Source: JBEKHT01 sp049511715 (lineage in GTDB: Bacteria > Chloroflexota > Anaerolineae > Anaerolineales > RBG-16-64-43). Taken from it: 64,000 nt of DNA. Below, in pieces: positions 8,486-17,557 of the stretch. The first letter of the stretch is position 1; each line of letters starts with the position of its first letter. A model generated the notes under the pieces. That model searched no databases. It saw nothing but the letters and a program-made list of their open reading frames with translations, and was not told the DNA's origin. The position numbers and the translations under genes are program-made. The stretch is from contig JBEKXU010000011.1 in the NCBI GenBank assembly GCA_049511715.1, forward strand, positions 21,641-85,640, read 5' to 3'.

Positions 8486-9445
8486 ATGGAGATTCCGAAA
8501 GAAACGCTGGTGCTCATGTACGAAAGAATGTTGAGAATTCGCCACTTCGAAGGCCGCGTCAAGGACCTTTTTGCCCGAGGCGAGTTACCCGGGTTCGTCC
8601 ACTTGTACTTGGGCGAGGAAGCGGTGGCTGTCGGAGCGTGTGCCGCACTGAGGGACGATGACTACATTACGAGCACCCACCGCGGTCACGGTCACATTCT
8701 GGCCAAGGGCGGGGAAATGAAGTACATGATGGCAGAGCTCTACGGCAAGGCGACGGGGTACAACAAGGGAAAGGGGGGCTCGATGCACATCGCCTGGCCC
8801 AAGCTCGGTATTTTGGGGGCCAACGGGATCGTGGGGGCGGGCATACCGATTGCGACCGGTGCCGCCCTCTCGGCCAAGTATCGAAAATCCGGGCAGGTCA
8901 CGATATGTTTCTTCGGAGACGGCGCCTCCAATGAAGGCATGTTTCACGAGTCGCTGAACATCGCGGGGGCCTTCGATCTGCCGATTGTCTACGTTTGCGA
9001 GAACAACTTGTACGCCGTGGGCACGCGCCAGGCGGACGTTCGGGTCGTCGAAGACATTGCTGACCGAGCGACCGGGTACGGCATGCCGGGTCTGGTGGTC
9101 GACGGCAACGATGTCATCGCAGTCTATGAGGCCTCCAAGGCGGCCGTGGCGCGGGCCAGGGCGGGGGAAGGGCCGACGTTGCTCGAATGCAAGACCTACC
9201 GCTGGCGCCCCCATTTCGAGGGCGAGGTGGACAACTACCGGCCCCGAGAAGAGGTGGAGGCCTGGATGAAGCGGGAGCCGTTAGCACCCTACCGGAACTT
9301 GCTGATCGAACAGCGGACACTATCCGCAGAAGAGGCGGACGCCCTCGAGCGACGGGTCATCAAGGACCTGGACGAGGCGGTGGAATTCGCGCGGCAAAGC
9401 CCGCTGCCGGCACCGGAATCGGCGCTGGAGGGACTTTGGGCGTGA
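8486..9445 (+). CDS. acoA: Acetoin dehydrogenase-type E1-alpha (cassette B)
   Basis: 319-residue E1-alpha with canonical motifs: HRGHGHILAKG, NKGKGGSMHIA and the full ThDP site GDGASNEGMFHESLN...ENNLYAVGT. Start at 8486 is preceded by GGAGGGAG; an upstream TTG frame (8438) adds 16 residues with no recognisable content. It heads a set with E1-beta, an SDR, a zinc alcohol dehydrogenase, an AcoX-like kinase and E2, which together look like an aco/bdh module. It would cleave acetoin (or an analogue) with ThDP and feed acetyl groups to E2 at 13995. The acetoin assignment rests on context. Confidence 0.85.
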   Translation: MEIPKETLVLMYERMLRIRHFEGRVKDLFARGELPGFVHLYLGEEAVAVGACAALRDDDYITSTHRGHGHILAKGGEMKYMMAELYGKATGYNKGKGGSMHIAWPKLGILGANGIVGAGIPIATGAALSAKYRKSGQVTICFFGDGASNEGMFHESLNIAGAFDLPIVYVCENNLYAVGTRQADVRVVEDIADRATGYGMPGLVVDGNDVIAVYEASKAAVARARAGEGPTLLECKTYRWRPHFEGEVDNYRPREEVEAWMKREPLAPYRNLLIEQRTLSAEEADALERRVIKDLDEAVEFARQSPLPAPESALEGLWA

Positions 9446-9532
9446 CTCCCTCCAGGAGGGGAAGAGGGCGGGCGCGCCCGAACCGAGGAACCACGTTCAG
9501 CTCAGGGAAGCCAGTTCCCCCAGGAGCAAAAA

Positions 9533-10519
9533 ATGAGGCAGCTATTCCTAAATCAAGCCATTGCTGAAGCTCTGGCAGAGGAAATGCGTCGCGACCCTTC
9601 CGTGGTTTTGTGGGGGATCGACATCGGTCCATATGGGGGCGCCAATGCGGCGACCAAGGGGTTGTTTGAGGAGTTTGGCCGAGAACGCGTGATCGACATG
9701 CCGGTCTCGGAACTGAGCTATGTCGGTCTGGGCGTGGGTGCGGCGGCAACAGGAATCCGGCCCGTGGTCGAATTGCAATTCTCGGATTGGATCACGCTGG
9801 CCACCGAGATGATCATAAACCAGGCGGCCAAAATGCGATATGTGTTCGGCGGCATCCTGGAAATGCCCCTGGTGATCCGGGCGCCCGTGGGAGGCTATCT
9901 GTCGGCTGGAGCGGTGCACTCGAACAGCTTTGAGGCGATGTTCTCCTTTGTGCCTGGGATCAAGGTCGTGATGCCCTCCAACCCTTACGACGCCAAGGGC
10001 TTGCTCAAGACCGCTATTCGCGACAACAACCTGGTGCTGTTCTTTGAACACAAGAAACTATACGGAATCAAGGGGGACGTGCCCGAGGAAGAGTACACCC
10101 TTCCGCTCGGCAAGGCCGAGGTGAAGCGGCGGGGGGAGGACCTTACCATCGTCACCTATGGGTTCATGGTCGGCATGAGTCTCTCGGCGGCCGAGAAGCT
10201 TGCTCGCAAGGGGGTGAGCGCAGAGGTGATCGATCTGCGCACGATCGACCCCATGGATGAAGAGGCTATCTTGACCTCCGTCAAGAAGACCGGTCACTTG
10301 GTAGTGGTGCAGGAGACCTGGCGTGAATGTAGTGTCAGCGCGGAGGTCGCGGCTGTTGTGGCCGAGAAGGCCTTGGACTACTTGGATGCCCCGGTCGTAA
10401 GGGTGACCGCCAAAGACGTGCCCGTGCCCTTCAGTCCCGTCTTGGAGAGTTTCGTGCTACCGCAGGAGGGGGATATTCTCGACGCCGCCAACCGCGTTCT
10501 GGGGCGGGTCCCGGAATGA
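9533..10519 (+). CDS. acoB: Acetoin dehydrogenase-type E1-beta (cassette B)
   Basis: 328-residue E1-beta partner of the preceding gene. Family blocks are LNQAIAEALAEEMRRDPSVV, GIRPVVELQFSDWITLATEM, VVMPSNPYDAKGLLK, NNLVLFFEHKKLYG, EVIDLRTIDPMDE and the C-terminal DVPVPFSPVLE. ATG at 9533 follows CAGGAG with 6-7 bases spacing. Eighty-seven bases separate it from E1-alpha. It is clearly diverged from the cassette A and C copies, so the three sets are paralogues rather than recent duplications. Confidence 0.88.
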   Translation: MRQLFLNQAIAEALAEEMRRDPSVVLWGIDIGPYGGANAATKGLFEEFGRERVIDMPVSELSYVGLGVGAAATGIRPVVELQFSDWITLATEMIINQAAKMRYVFGGILEMPLVIRAPVGGYLSAGAVHSNSFEAMFSFVPGIKVVMPSNPYDAKGLLKTAIRDNNLVLFFEHKKLYGIKGDVPEEEYTLPLGKAEVKRRGEDLTIVTYGFMVGMSLSAAEKLARKGVSAEVIDLRTIDPMDEEAILTSVKKTGHLVVVQETWRECSVSAEVAAVVAEKALDYLDAPVVRVTAKDVPVPFSPVLESFVLPQEGDILDAANRVLGRVPE

Positions 10520-10598
10520 GTCTGCGGGTCCCCGGACTTGACTCCGGGGGGAGACGGGGTCCTACGGCGTGGGTCGGACGCGTTTGAGAGGAGCGTCT

Positions 10599-11363
10599 AT
10601 GCTGCTGTTGGATGGCAAGGTTGCGATTGTGACGGGGGCCGCGCAAGGTATCGGGCTGGCCATTGCCGACACCTTTGCTGAACAGGGGGCCCATGTGGTG
10701 CTGGCAGATATTCAGCTCGAAGAGGCCCGCGAAGCGGCCAGAGTCATATCCGCGAATACGGGCCGCCCTGCGCTGGCCTTGAAGCTCGATGTGACCGACC
10801 GGTCCCAGGCCGAGGAGACCGTGAGTCGTGCGGTCCAGGAGTATGGCCGGCTGGATATCCTGGTTAACAATGCCGGCGTCCATCGGCCGCACCCAGTTCT
10901 CGATTTCCCAGAGGCCGATTGGGACGCCGTCTTCGAAGTCAATGTCAAGGGCACCTTCCTATGCTCCCAAGCCGCCGCCCGGGTGATGGTCAAGCAGGGG
11001 CAAGGCGGCAGCATCGTGATCATCTCATCCGCCTCGGGCAAGAAGCCCGATCGTCAGGGGGCGGCCTACTGCGCCTCCAAGTCCGCCCAGATCGGCTTGA
11101 TGCGAGTCCTGGCGCTCGAACTGGGTGAGTATCGGATCCGGGTCAACGCCATTCTGCCCGGTGCGACAGACACCGCGTTGCTGCGCAATCTGTTCGCCAG
11201 CGACCCTGGCCTGGAAGGACAGCTGCGGGAGAGGACGCCGCTGGGTAAGATGGCCCTCCCGAGCGATCAGGCCAACGCGGCTCTCTTCCTAGCCTCGGAC
11301 CTGGCAAGCCATGTCACCGGGGAACAATTGGTAGTCTCCGGTGGGGAGTTTATGGCGGGGTAG
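10599..11363 (+). CDS. SDR oxidoreductase (acetoin/butanediol dehydrogenase-like)
   Basis: 254-residue classical short-chain dehydrogenase. It has the cofactor motif TGAAQGIG (residues about 12-19), NNAG, catalytic Ser (IISSASG) and the Y-x-x-x-K pair in AAYCASKSA. D at the end of beta-2 (LADIQ) favours NAD over NADP. Start at 10599 with GAGAGGAG just upstream. Position between E1-beta and a zinc ADH suggests acetoin reductase/2,3-butanediol dehydrogenase activity, producing or using the E1 substrate. Many SDRs act on sugars, so specificity is unproven. Confidence 0.85.
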   Translation: MLLLDGKVAIVTGAAQGIGLAIADTFAEQGAHVVLADIQLEEAREAARVISANTGRPALALKLDVTDRSQAEETVSRAVQEYGRLDILVNNAGVHRPHPVLDFPEADWDAVFEVNVKGTFLCSQAAARVMVKQGQGGSIVIISSASGKKPDRQGAAYCASKSAQIGLMRVLALELGEYRIRVNAILPGATDTALLRNLFASDPGLEGQLRERTPLGKMALPSDQANAALFLASDLASHVTGEQLVVSGGEFMAG

Positions 11364-11371
11364 ATATAGAG

Positions 11372-11400
11372 AGCGGTTAGGCTCTGGTCCCCCGCTTTTT
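11372..11400 (+). terminator. Possible weak terminator after the SDR gene
   Basis: AGCGG and CCGCT can pair across a 15-base loop and are followed directly by TTTT. The stem is only 5 bp, so termination would be partial. It lies in the 296-base gap before the zinc ADH gene, otherwise without a recognised gene. Confidence 0.3.
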
Positions 11401-11659
11401 CTGTCGTGGATCGGCCGGAGTGGTTAAGCCCGGGGCATCCGAGAGGGCTACGCTGGCCAATGGGCTCCATTCGACCCGCGGTTGCGCGGCAAGCGCCCGG
11501 TGTCACGGGCCTCAGCCTCGGCCTCGGTGAACCCACGACGGTGTTCATGCCGATTGAAGGTTCTTGGTTTGTCCGCCGTGTCCGGACCCATCGATCGTCG
11601 CTCTTCGCCCGCCGACCTGGTAGGAGTACCGAAGGGCTGTACAGTTTCCTGGAGGAAAC

Positions 11660-12667
11660 ATGAACGGCGAAATGTGGGGCGTGCACTTCCTGGGACGCGG
11701 GCGAATCTCGCTTGACCGGATGCCGATCCCGGAGCCCAAGGATCAGGATGTCCTCGTGCAGATCAAGGTGGCCGGCATCTGCGGGACAGACCGGGAAAAC
11801 CTGCTGGGCTCGGGCCAAACCGTGGTGCCCGGGCACGAAAACGCGGGGGTGGTTGCCGCCACAGACAAGGCGCTCCGCCTCAAGGTCGGCGATCGGGTGG
11901 GCATCAATTGCCATATCACTTGCAGGAGGTGTGAGTACTGCCTGAGGGGTGACCTGTACTTCTGTCCCGAATTGAAAGTCGTCGGCTTCGACATCGATGG
12001 CGGCTTTGCCGAATATGCCCTTATCCCAGAACCCTGCTGCATGTTTCTTCCCGCGGACATCTCGTTTGACGCGGGCTCCCTGCTGATGGACGTTTTCGGA
12101 ACCGCCTATCGGGGCGTCAAGCAGGGCAGGCCACTGCCGGGCGACCAGGTCGCCGTTTGGGGCGCCGGCCCCATTGGTCTGGCGGCGATGCTCACGGCCA
12201 AGCATCTCGGAGCACAGGTCGCGAGTATCGACTTCAACCAGCACCGACTCGAGACCGCCAGAAACCTGGGGGCCCAGCTTGTCCTCAATCCGGGGCGAGA
12301 GGATGTCGTGGCGGCTCTCATGGAGTGGACTGCAGGTCGAGGCCTGGATATCGCGTATGAGTGCGTCGGCAACGAGCAGGCGGCTCTCCAAGCATTGTCT
12401 GCCTTGCGGAAGCGTGGCAGGCTGGGGGTGATCGGCGTCAGTGACCACCTGACAATCAATCCCTGGGAACAGCTCATCCGCCGGGAGTTGAGCCTGTATG
12501 GATCGCGGAACTTCACACTGCCCGAGTTTGACGAGATGGTCTCGATTGTCCGGCATGGGCTGCCCGTGGAAAAGATTATTAGCCATCGGTTCCCGATGGA
12601 TCAGGCGGCCGACGCCTTTGAGGTGTTTCGTTCTGGCGAGTGCGAGAAGGTGACCCTGGTTGCCTGA
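11660..12667 (+). CDS. Zinc-dependent alcohol dehydrogenase (MDR family)
   Basis: 335-residue medium-chain dehydrogenase. Catalytic zinc ligands appear in AGICGTD and VVPGHENAG. Structural zinc Cys cluster is CRRCEYCLRGDLYFC. The Rossmann motif is AVWGAGPIGLAAM with an acidic residue after it (SIDFN), favouring NAD. It is closest in layout to 2,3-butanediol, sorbitol or threonine dehydrogenases. Start at 11660 has CTGGAGGAAAC upstream. In this position it probably oxidises butanediol or a polyol to the hydroxyketone used by the E1/E2 complex. Confidence 0.87.
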   Translation: MNGEMWGVHFLGRGRISLDRMPIPEPKDQDVLVQIKVAGICGTDRENLLGSGQTVVPGHENAGVVAATDKALRLKVGDRVGINCHITCRRCEYCLRGDLYFCPELKVVGFDIDGGFAEYALIPEPCCMFLPADISFDAGSLLMDVFGTAYRGVKQGRPLPGDQVAVWGAGPIGLAAMLTAKHLGAQVASIDFNQHRLETARNLGAQLVLNPGREDVVAALMEWTAGRGLDIAYECVGNEQAALQALSALRKRGRLGVIGVSDHLTINPWEQLIRRELSLYGSRNFTLPEFDEMVSIVRHGLPVEKIISHRFPMDQAADAFEVFRSGECEKVTLVA

Positions 12668-12766
12668 TCCTGCCTTGACCCAGATGGGGCGGGGGCGGCT
12701 CATTCCTTCGGCCGCTCTTGAGGCGAAAGGGATCCAGAAGGGCTTGTTTATCGCGGAGCTTCGGTC

Positions 12767-13801
12767 TTGAGCCTAGTCGGCATCATTGCGAACCCTTCCT
12801 CGGGGAAAGACATTCGCCGTCTTGTCGCCCATGCTGTGGTGGCGGGAAACCGCGAAAAAGTCAGCCTCTTGCGGCGGATGCTGGTCGGGCTCCATGCTGC
12901 CGAGGTGGCGGACGTGCAGATCATGCCAGACCGTTTCGGATTGGGTCGCCAGGCCATCCACGAGTTGGGGCGCACTCAGCCAGAAGTCGTGAAAGCCGTC
13001 CGCCTCTTGGAGATGAGTTGCGCGGGCAACAGGAGCGACTCGCTCCGCGCGGCATCCATCCTCAGGGAACTAGGGGCGGGTTGCATCCTAACCCTGGGAG
13101 GCGATGGTACGGTGGGCGCGGTCGCCAAGGGGAGTGGAGACGTGCCAATCCTGGCCGTATCCATGGGCACGAACAACGTGGTGCCGCAGTTCATCGAGGG
13201 AACGATCGCGGGACTGGCGGCTGGCATCGTAGCCCGCCAGGGATGGAAAGAAGAAGACGGGTGGTGTTATCGCGCCAAGCGGATTGAGGTCTCGGTCAAT
13301 GGACAAGTGGTGAACAACGCCCTGGTCGATGTCGCGGCCGTGGCGGGCTCCCATGTGGGCACCCGGGCGGTATGGGAACCCGACACGCTGCGCCAGATTG
13401 TCGTAACCCGGGCTTCACCCAGCAGCATCGGCCTTTCCGCCATTATTGCAAGCATGCACATCATCTCGGAAGAAGACGCGTTCGGCGCGGTGGCGAGGGT
13501 TGGAGGTGATGGCCCGGTCACGGACGTATTGACCGCGCTTGCTCCCGGCCTCGTGGCGCATGTTCGCATCGCGGAGCTGACTCTCCTTCCTCCAGATCGT
13601 CCCTGGCCTGTGGTGCCCGAGCGTCCGTTGCTCTTGGCGCTGGACGGAGAGCGAGACATCGGCCTGTTTCCCGATGACCAGGCCTTCTTCACGCTGCGGA
13701 CGGGTGGTCCGCGCATCGTCCGGGCGGAACGCGTCATGGAAGAAGCGGCCCGCCGTCATCTTTTTGTTTCCCAGGGAGCAGCCCCCAGGGATCTTGCCTA
13801 G
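12767..13801 (+). CDS. acoX: AcoX-like ATP-NAD kinase family protein
   Basis: 344-residue protein with the NAD-kinase/diacylglycerol-kinase fold: GIIANPSSGKDIRRLV at the N terminus, the LTLGGDGTVGAVAKG loop (residues about 108-121) and the SMGTNNVVP segment. This is the AcoX type found in acetoin-catabolic (aco) operons of Ralstonia and Pseudomonas, where its exact role is unresolved. The only plausible start is TTG at 12767, which places MSLVGIIANPSSG in register; an in-frame ATG would cut into the nucleotide site. Its presence is the best evidence that cassette B handles acetoin or a close analogue. Confidence 0.82.
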   Translation: MSLVGIIANPSSGKDIRRLVAHAVVAGNREKVSLLRRMLVGLHAAEVADVQIMPDRFGLGRQAIHELGRTQPEVVKAVRLLEMSCAGNRSDSLRAASILRELGAGCILTLGGDGTVGAVAKGSGDVPILAVSMGTNNVVPQFIEGTIAGLAAGIVARQGWKEEDGWCYRAKRIEVSVNGQVVNNALVDVAAVAGSHVGTRAVWEPDTLRQIVVTRASPSSIGLSAIIASMHIISEEDAFGAVARVGGDGPVTDVLTALAPGLVAHVRIAELTLLPPDRPWPVVPERPLLLALDGERDIGLFPDDQAFFTLRTGGPRIVRAERVMEEAARRHLFVSQGAAPRDLA

Positions 13802-13994
13802 GGCAACCGGCCACAAGAATCCACCGCCCTGTGTGCCGGGCCCCCTCTGGATCGGTATGCAGGGCGTGCGCGGGGGTCAGAAAGGCCGGGATTGAGAGAG
13901 CTTCCCCGCTGGATCGGAGAAGCGAACCTCTGGATCTGGCGGGATGTGTCGGGCCAGGAAAGGGCAAGGGATCCGAAAAGTTGCCGAGGTATCC

Positions 13995-15185
13995 ATGAGC
14001 ACAGAAATCCTCATGCCGAAATTGGGTCTTAACATGACCGAGGGCAAACTGGTCCAGTGGCTCAAGAGAGAGGGCGATCGCGTCGAACGTGGGGATCTCC
14101 TGATGGTAGTCGAGACGGACAAGATAACCATGGAGGCAGAATCCCAGACCTCGGGGATCCTGGACAGGATCATTGTCCCGGCTGGCCGCACCGTACCGGT
14201 CGCAACCGTTGTCGGGATCATTGTTGGGGAGGGGGAGGCGCCAGCCGAGATTCGTCTCTCAGAGGGTACTGTCCGGCAGACGGAAGGATCACCGGCGAGG
14301 TTGGCGAGCCAGAGCTTGAAGTCCCCCGCTGGGGAAGCCGGGTCCGGGAGGGGCGTGCCCGCCTCGCCAATAGCGAAGCGCATCGCCCACGACCATGGGC
14401 TGGATCTTTCGACCCTCAAGGGCACCGGACAGGGCGGGCGCATTACTCAGCAGGATGTAGAGAACGCGCTTGCAACGAAAGGACTGCCTGCCGTTGTGCC
14501 TGGCGGGGGCCAGGACATGCCGATGGACGCTGTTCGTGCGCTGGTCGCGCAGCGGATGATGCGAAGTGTGTTGGGGACCGCCCAGGTCACCCTGCATGCC
14601 GAAGTGGATGTTGGCCGGCTGCTGGCTTTTCGGGAGAGGCTCAAGGGGGAGGCGGAGTCCCTTGGACGGCAACCCCCTGGCCTGACGGCTATCCTGACCG
14701 CGATCACGGCCCGTGCGTTGCGTGAGCACTTGTACATGAACTCGACGGAGGCCAATGGCCTGATTCATGTTTCGCAGGAGATCCACATTGGCCAGGCGGT
14801 GGATACGGAGCGAGGTCTGCTTGTGGTTGTTGTGCGAAACGCCGACCAGAAATCAATCCAAGATACTGCTGAGGAACTGGCGGCTTTGCGCCAACGAGCC
14901 CAGGAGGGCAAGAGCAAGCCCGAGGACCTCGGCGGAAGCACCTTCACCCTTACCAACCTGGGAATGTACGATGTTGACGGGTTCACCCCCATCCTCAATC
15001 CGCCTGAGGCGGGGATCTTGGGAGTCGGCCGGATCGTGGAAAAGGTCGCCTGGCGGGGAGGGCAGGTGGTCGCGCAACCCATGATGACATTGAGCCTCAC
15101 ATTTGACCATCGCCTTGTGGATGGGGCCCCGGCCGCGCGTTTCCTGCAGTTCGTGAAGGTCGCTATCGAGCAGCTCGAGGAATAG
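13995..15185 (+). CDS. acoC: Dihydrolipoamide acyltransferase E2 (cassette B)
   Basis: 396-residue E2. Lipoyl domain with lysine 43 in VETDKITMEA. Subunit-binding domain near 120-160 (ASPIAKRIAHDHGLDLSTLKGTG). Catalytic domain ends with SLTFDHRLVDGAPAARF, containing the His/Asp active site. Start at 13995 follows GAGG; an upstream ATG (13944) in frame would add 17 residues without lipoyl homology. It completes cassette B although 3.5 kb separate it from E1-beta. No dihydrolipoamide dehydrogenase gene lies nearby. Confidence 0.9.
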   Translation: MSTEILMPKLGLNMTEGKLVQWLKREGDRVERGDLLMVVETDKITMEAESQTSGILDRIIVPAGRTVPVATVVGIIVGEGEAPAEIRLSEGTVRQTEGSPARLASQSLKSPAGEAGSGRGVPASPIAKRIAHDHGLDLSTLKGTGQGGRITQQDVENALATKGLPAVVPGGGQDMPMDAVRALVAQRMMRSVLGTAQVTLHAEVDVGRLLAFRERLKGEAESLGRQPPGLTAILTAITARALREHLYMNSTEANGLIHVSQEIHIGQAVDTERGLLVVVVRNADQKSIQDTAEELAALRQRAQEGKSKPEDLGGSTFTLTNLGMYDVDGFTPILNPPEAGILGVGRIVEKVAWRGGQVVAQPMMTLSLTFDHRLVDGAPAARFLQFVKVAIEQLEE

Positions 15186-15256
15186 GGTCGGCTTACTGGC
15201 CCACGATGCGCCGGCGATACCGGACCACGGTTCTGCAGCGTGGAGGAGGGAAGATC

Positions 15257-16435
15257 ATGGACACGATCAAAGCGGGCGTCATCGGCGCCGGGTTTGTCGG
15301 GCCCCTCCATGTGGAGGCCCTTCGCCGCCTTGGTGGGGTTGAGGTGCTGGGCTTGGCGGACGAGGATGAAGACCTGGCCAGAAGAAAGGCTGAAGCCTTG
15401 TGGATTCCCAGGCACTATGGGAATTGGAGAGACTTGGTGAACGATCCGGACATCCAGGTCGTCCATGTCTGCACGCCAAACTACCTTCATTTTGAGATCA
15501 ACCAGGCCGTCATTGAGGCCGGCAAGCCGATTGTCTCGGAAAAGCCCCTGGCAACAACCTCGGAGGGATCGCGCGAGTTGCTGCATAGAATTGAAAAGGC
15601 CGAGATTCCCAATGAGGTCTGCTTCACTTACCGAATGTACCCGGTTATTCAACAAATGCAGGCTATGGTAGGACGGGGCGAAATCGGCCAGCCTTGGATT
15701 GTCTGGGGTGCCTATCTTCAGGATTGGTTGTTCGCACAGACTGATTACAACTGGCGTATGGACCCGGAGACCAGCGGGCCTTCTCGAGCAACGGCAGATA
15801 TCGGCTCCCACTGGTGCGAAATCGCTCAGTTCGTCACGGGCCAGCGGATTGCGAGTGTTTCAGCCCAGTTCGGGGTGGTCCACCCGACCCGCATGAAGCC
15901 CCGCCTCACACTCGAGGCCTTCGCCAATGTTGGGCAGGATATCGCCGAGTGCGATGAAGTCCCGATCACCACGGAGGACTACGCCGCCGTGCTAGTCAAG
16001 TTCTCCGGCGGCGCCATCGGCACTTTCTCCGTCTCGCAGGTGAGCGCTGGCCGCAAGAACCACATCCTGCTGGAGGTCAACGGCTCGCGCTGCAGTTTGG
16101 CCTGGAACCATGAAGACGCTGAGCGCCTTTGGATCGGAAACCGTGATGGTCCAAGCCACTCCATCCTTCGCGATCCCGCCCTGTTCCATCCATCGGCCCG
16201 AGAGTTCTGCCACTATCCGGCGGGACACCCGGAGGGTTACGTGAGCGGGTTTCGGAATCTCTTCCAGGCATTCTATGCGTGCCTGCGAAGCGGAAGGCGC
16301 TGGGGACAGGATAAACCCAATTTTCCCACCTTCTGGGAGGGCCACCGCTCCATGCTGATCCTGGATGCGATCATCCGAAGTGCACGGGAGAACCGCTGGG
16401 TCGAGGTCGACTACTCCAGCCTGCCTCCTGCGTGA
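15257..16435 (+). CDS. Gfo/Idh/MocA-family oxidoreductase
   Basis: 392-residue NAD(P)-dependent sugar oxidoreductase. N-terminal Rossmann motif GVIGAGFVGPLH, then CTPNYLHFE and the conserved EKP motif (SEKPLATT), and a C-terminal alpha/beta domain containing DIGSHWCEIAQF (the family D-x-x-x-H-x-x-D/E region). It would oxidise a sugar, inositol or polyol hydroxyl. Start at 15257 has GGAGGAGGGAAG upstream. It follows cassette B by 71 bases and may be cotranscribed. Confidence 0.87.
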   Translation: MDTIKAGVIGAGFVGPLHVEALRRLGGVEVLGLADEDEDLARRKAEALWIPRHYGNWRDLVNDPDIQVVHVCTPNYLHFEINQAVIEAGKPIVSEKPLATTSEGSRELLHRIEKAEIPNEVCFTYRMYPVIQQMQAMVGRGEIGQPWIVWGAYLQDWLFAQTDYNWRMDPETSGPSRATADIGSHWCEIAQFVTGQRIASVSAQFGVVHPTRMKPRLTLEAFANVGQDIAECDEVPITTEDYAAVLVKFSGGAIGTFSVSQVSAGRKNHILLEVNGSRCSLAWNHEDAERLWIGNRDGPSHSILRDPALFHPSAREFCHYPAGHPEGYVSGFRNLFQAFYACLRSGRRWGQDKPNFPTFWEGHRSMLILDAIIRSARENRWVEVDYSSLPPA

Positions 16436-16840
16436 TCGTCCTGAATGCGGTCTGGAGAGCGGACCCGGCGGCAAACCGGAAAAGGATCCGGGAGGCAGTC
16501 AAGGAGAAGCGCTTGCACCTTGTGGAGCCCCCGACGGAAGTGGAGGAAAGCCTCTGAAAGGGGTTTCGAGACTCGCTGGAGCGCTCCGCCAGAATGAGCG
16601 CATGGTTGCATTGCCAGGCTGTCGAGAGGGGCGGACGGCCCGAGGGGAGCGGGAAGCCGGGAGGAAGGTAGCATGTTCCGAGTGCACGAAGTGAAATGAC
16701 GGATTCGGCATGCGGTGCATTCTCAAGGGCCCCACGATCCGCACGTGGAGGGGAGGCATCCCAAGCGAAGAGCCGACTCTGCGATTCAGTCAAGGACGGG
16801 GCCTCTCCATCTATGAAACCTTCGGGTTTCGGAGGCAAGC
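16436..16840 (+). other. Intergenic region, no gene seen
   Basis: About 400 bases between the oxidoreductase and the cupin gene. Several short frames are open but none shows family sequence, a convincing ribosome site or a terminator. Nothing identifiable. Confidence 0.5.
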
Positions 16841-17227
16841 ATGCAAATCATCCTACGCAAAGACCTCGAGAAGGAGGTACTGCCTGGGCGCATGATCCAG
16901 AACGTTGTAGGGAAAGGGTCCTATTCGCCCAGCGACCGCATGACCATGGGCTTTGCAACCTATTCGGCGGAGTACGGTCCCATGGAGCCCCACAATCATG
17001 CCGAGGAGATCTGCTTCATTCTCAGCTCCAAGGCCGCTTGGTTGCGAAAGGGTCCGGAGAGGGACAAACTAGGCGAGGCCATCCCGTTGGAGCTAGGCAT
17101 GACGTTGCATATTCCGCCCTTCGAGTGGCATGTATTCGAATATGGCCCGGGCGGGCAGGTAGAAATCATCTTCTTTTACGGCCAGGTAGACAACATCCGC
17201 CCCGAGGAGATCAAGCCGGAAAGATGA
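16841..17227 (+). CDS. Small cupin-domain protein
   Basis: 128-residue single cupin. The metal motif of the first cupin box reads EPHNHAEEICFIL (two His and Glu), and the second box ends in HIPPFEWHVFEYG. A preceding GGAGG supports ATG 16841. Such proteins act as sugar isomerases, epimerases, dioxygenases or ligand-binding modules. Placed among sugar oxidoreductases, an isomerase or lyase role is possible, but substrate cannot be assigned. Confidence 0.78.
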   Translation: MQIILRKDLEKEVLPGRMIQNVVGKGSYSPSDRMTMGFATYSAEYGPMEPHNHAEEICFILSSKAAWLRKGPERDKLGEAIPLELGMTLHIPPFEWHVFEYGPGGQVEIIFFYGQVDNIRPEEIKPER

Positions 17228-17557
17228 CCTGAAGCGAAATTGAGGGGGAAGGCTTCAGGTGGTCCGGTGTCAAGAGCTGCCCTGTCCGGACGTTTGGGCT
17301 CGACTACCCGCTGCATTTCACCTTTTGGGATATGTCCGCGCGACCAGTCGACTGTCTCGAGAGCTCCTCGGACGTTTGAGCCATGGGCCGCAAGCCACAG
17401 CGGCCGGAAGCCGGGCCGCTGCAGAGTGGATTCCTTGGGCAACTCTTGCAATTGGGTCCTTACGACGAGCCCTACCGAAACGGAAACCTTTTCGATCCCC
17501 TTGAAAGCATCAGGACAGACCCCGACCTGTGCTGGGGGTCTTGGAGGAAAGGCGGCA
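17228..17557 (+). other. Intergenic region, no gene seen
   Basis: About 330 bases before the quinone-oxidoreductase-like gene. The downstream reading frame stays open through it, but the translated sequence has no resemblance to the MDR family and the only good ribosome site (GGAGG at 17543) is at its end. Treated as leader or spacer. Confidence 0.5.

Noticed and set aside
11267..12703. 478-codon open frame on the minus strand
   Set aside because: Antisense to the zinc ADH gene. Long only because of G+C-rich codon bias; no family sequence.
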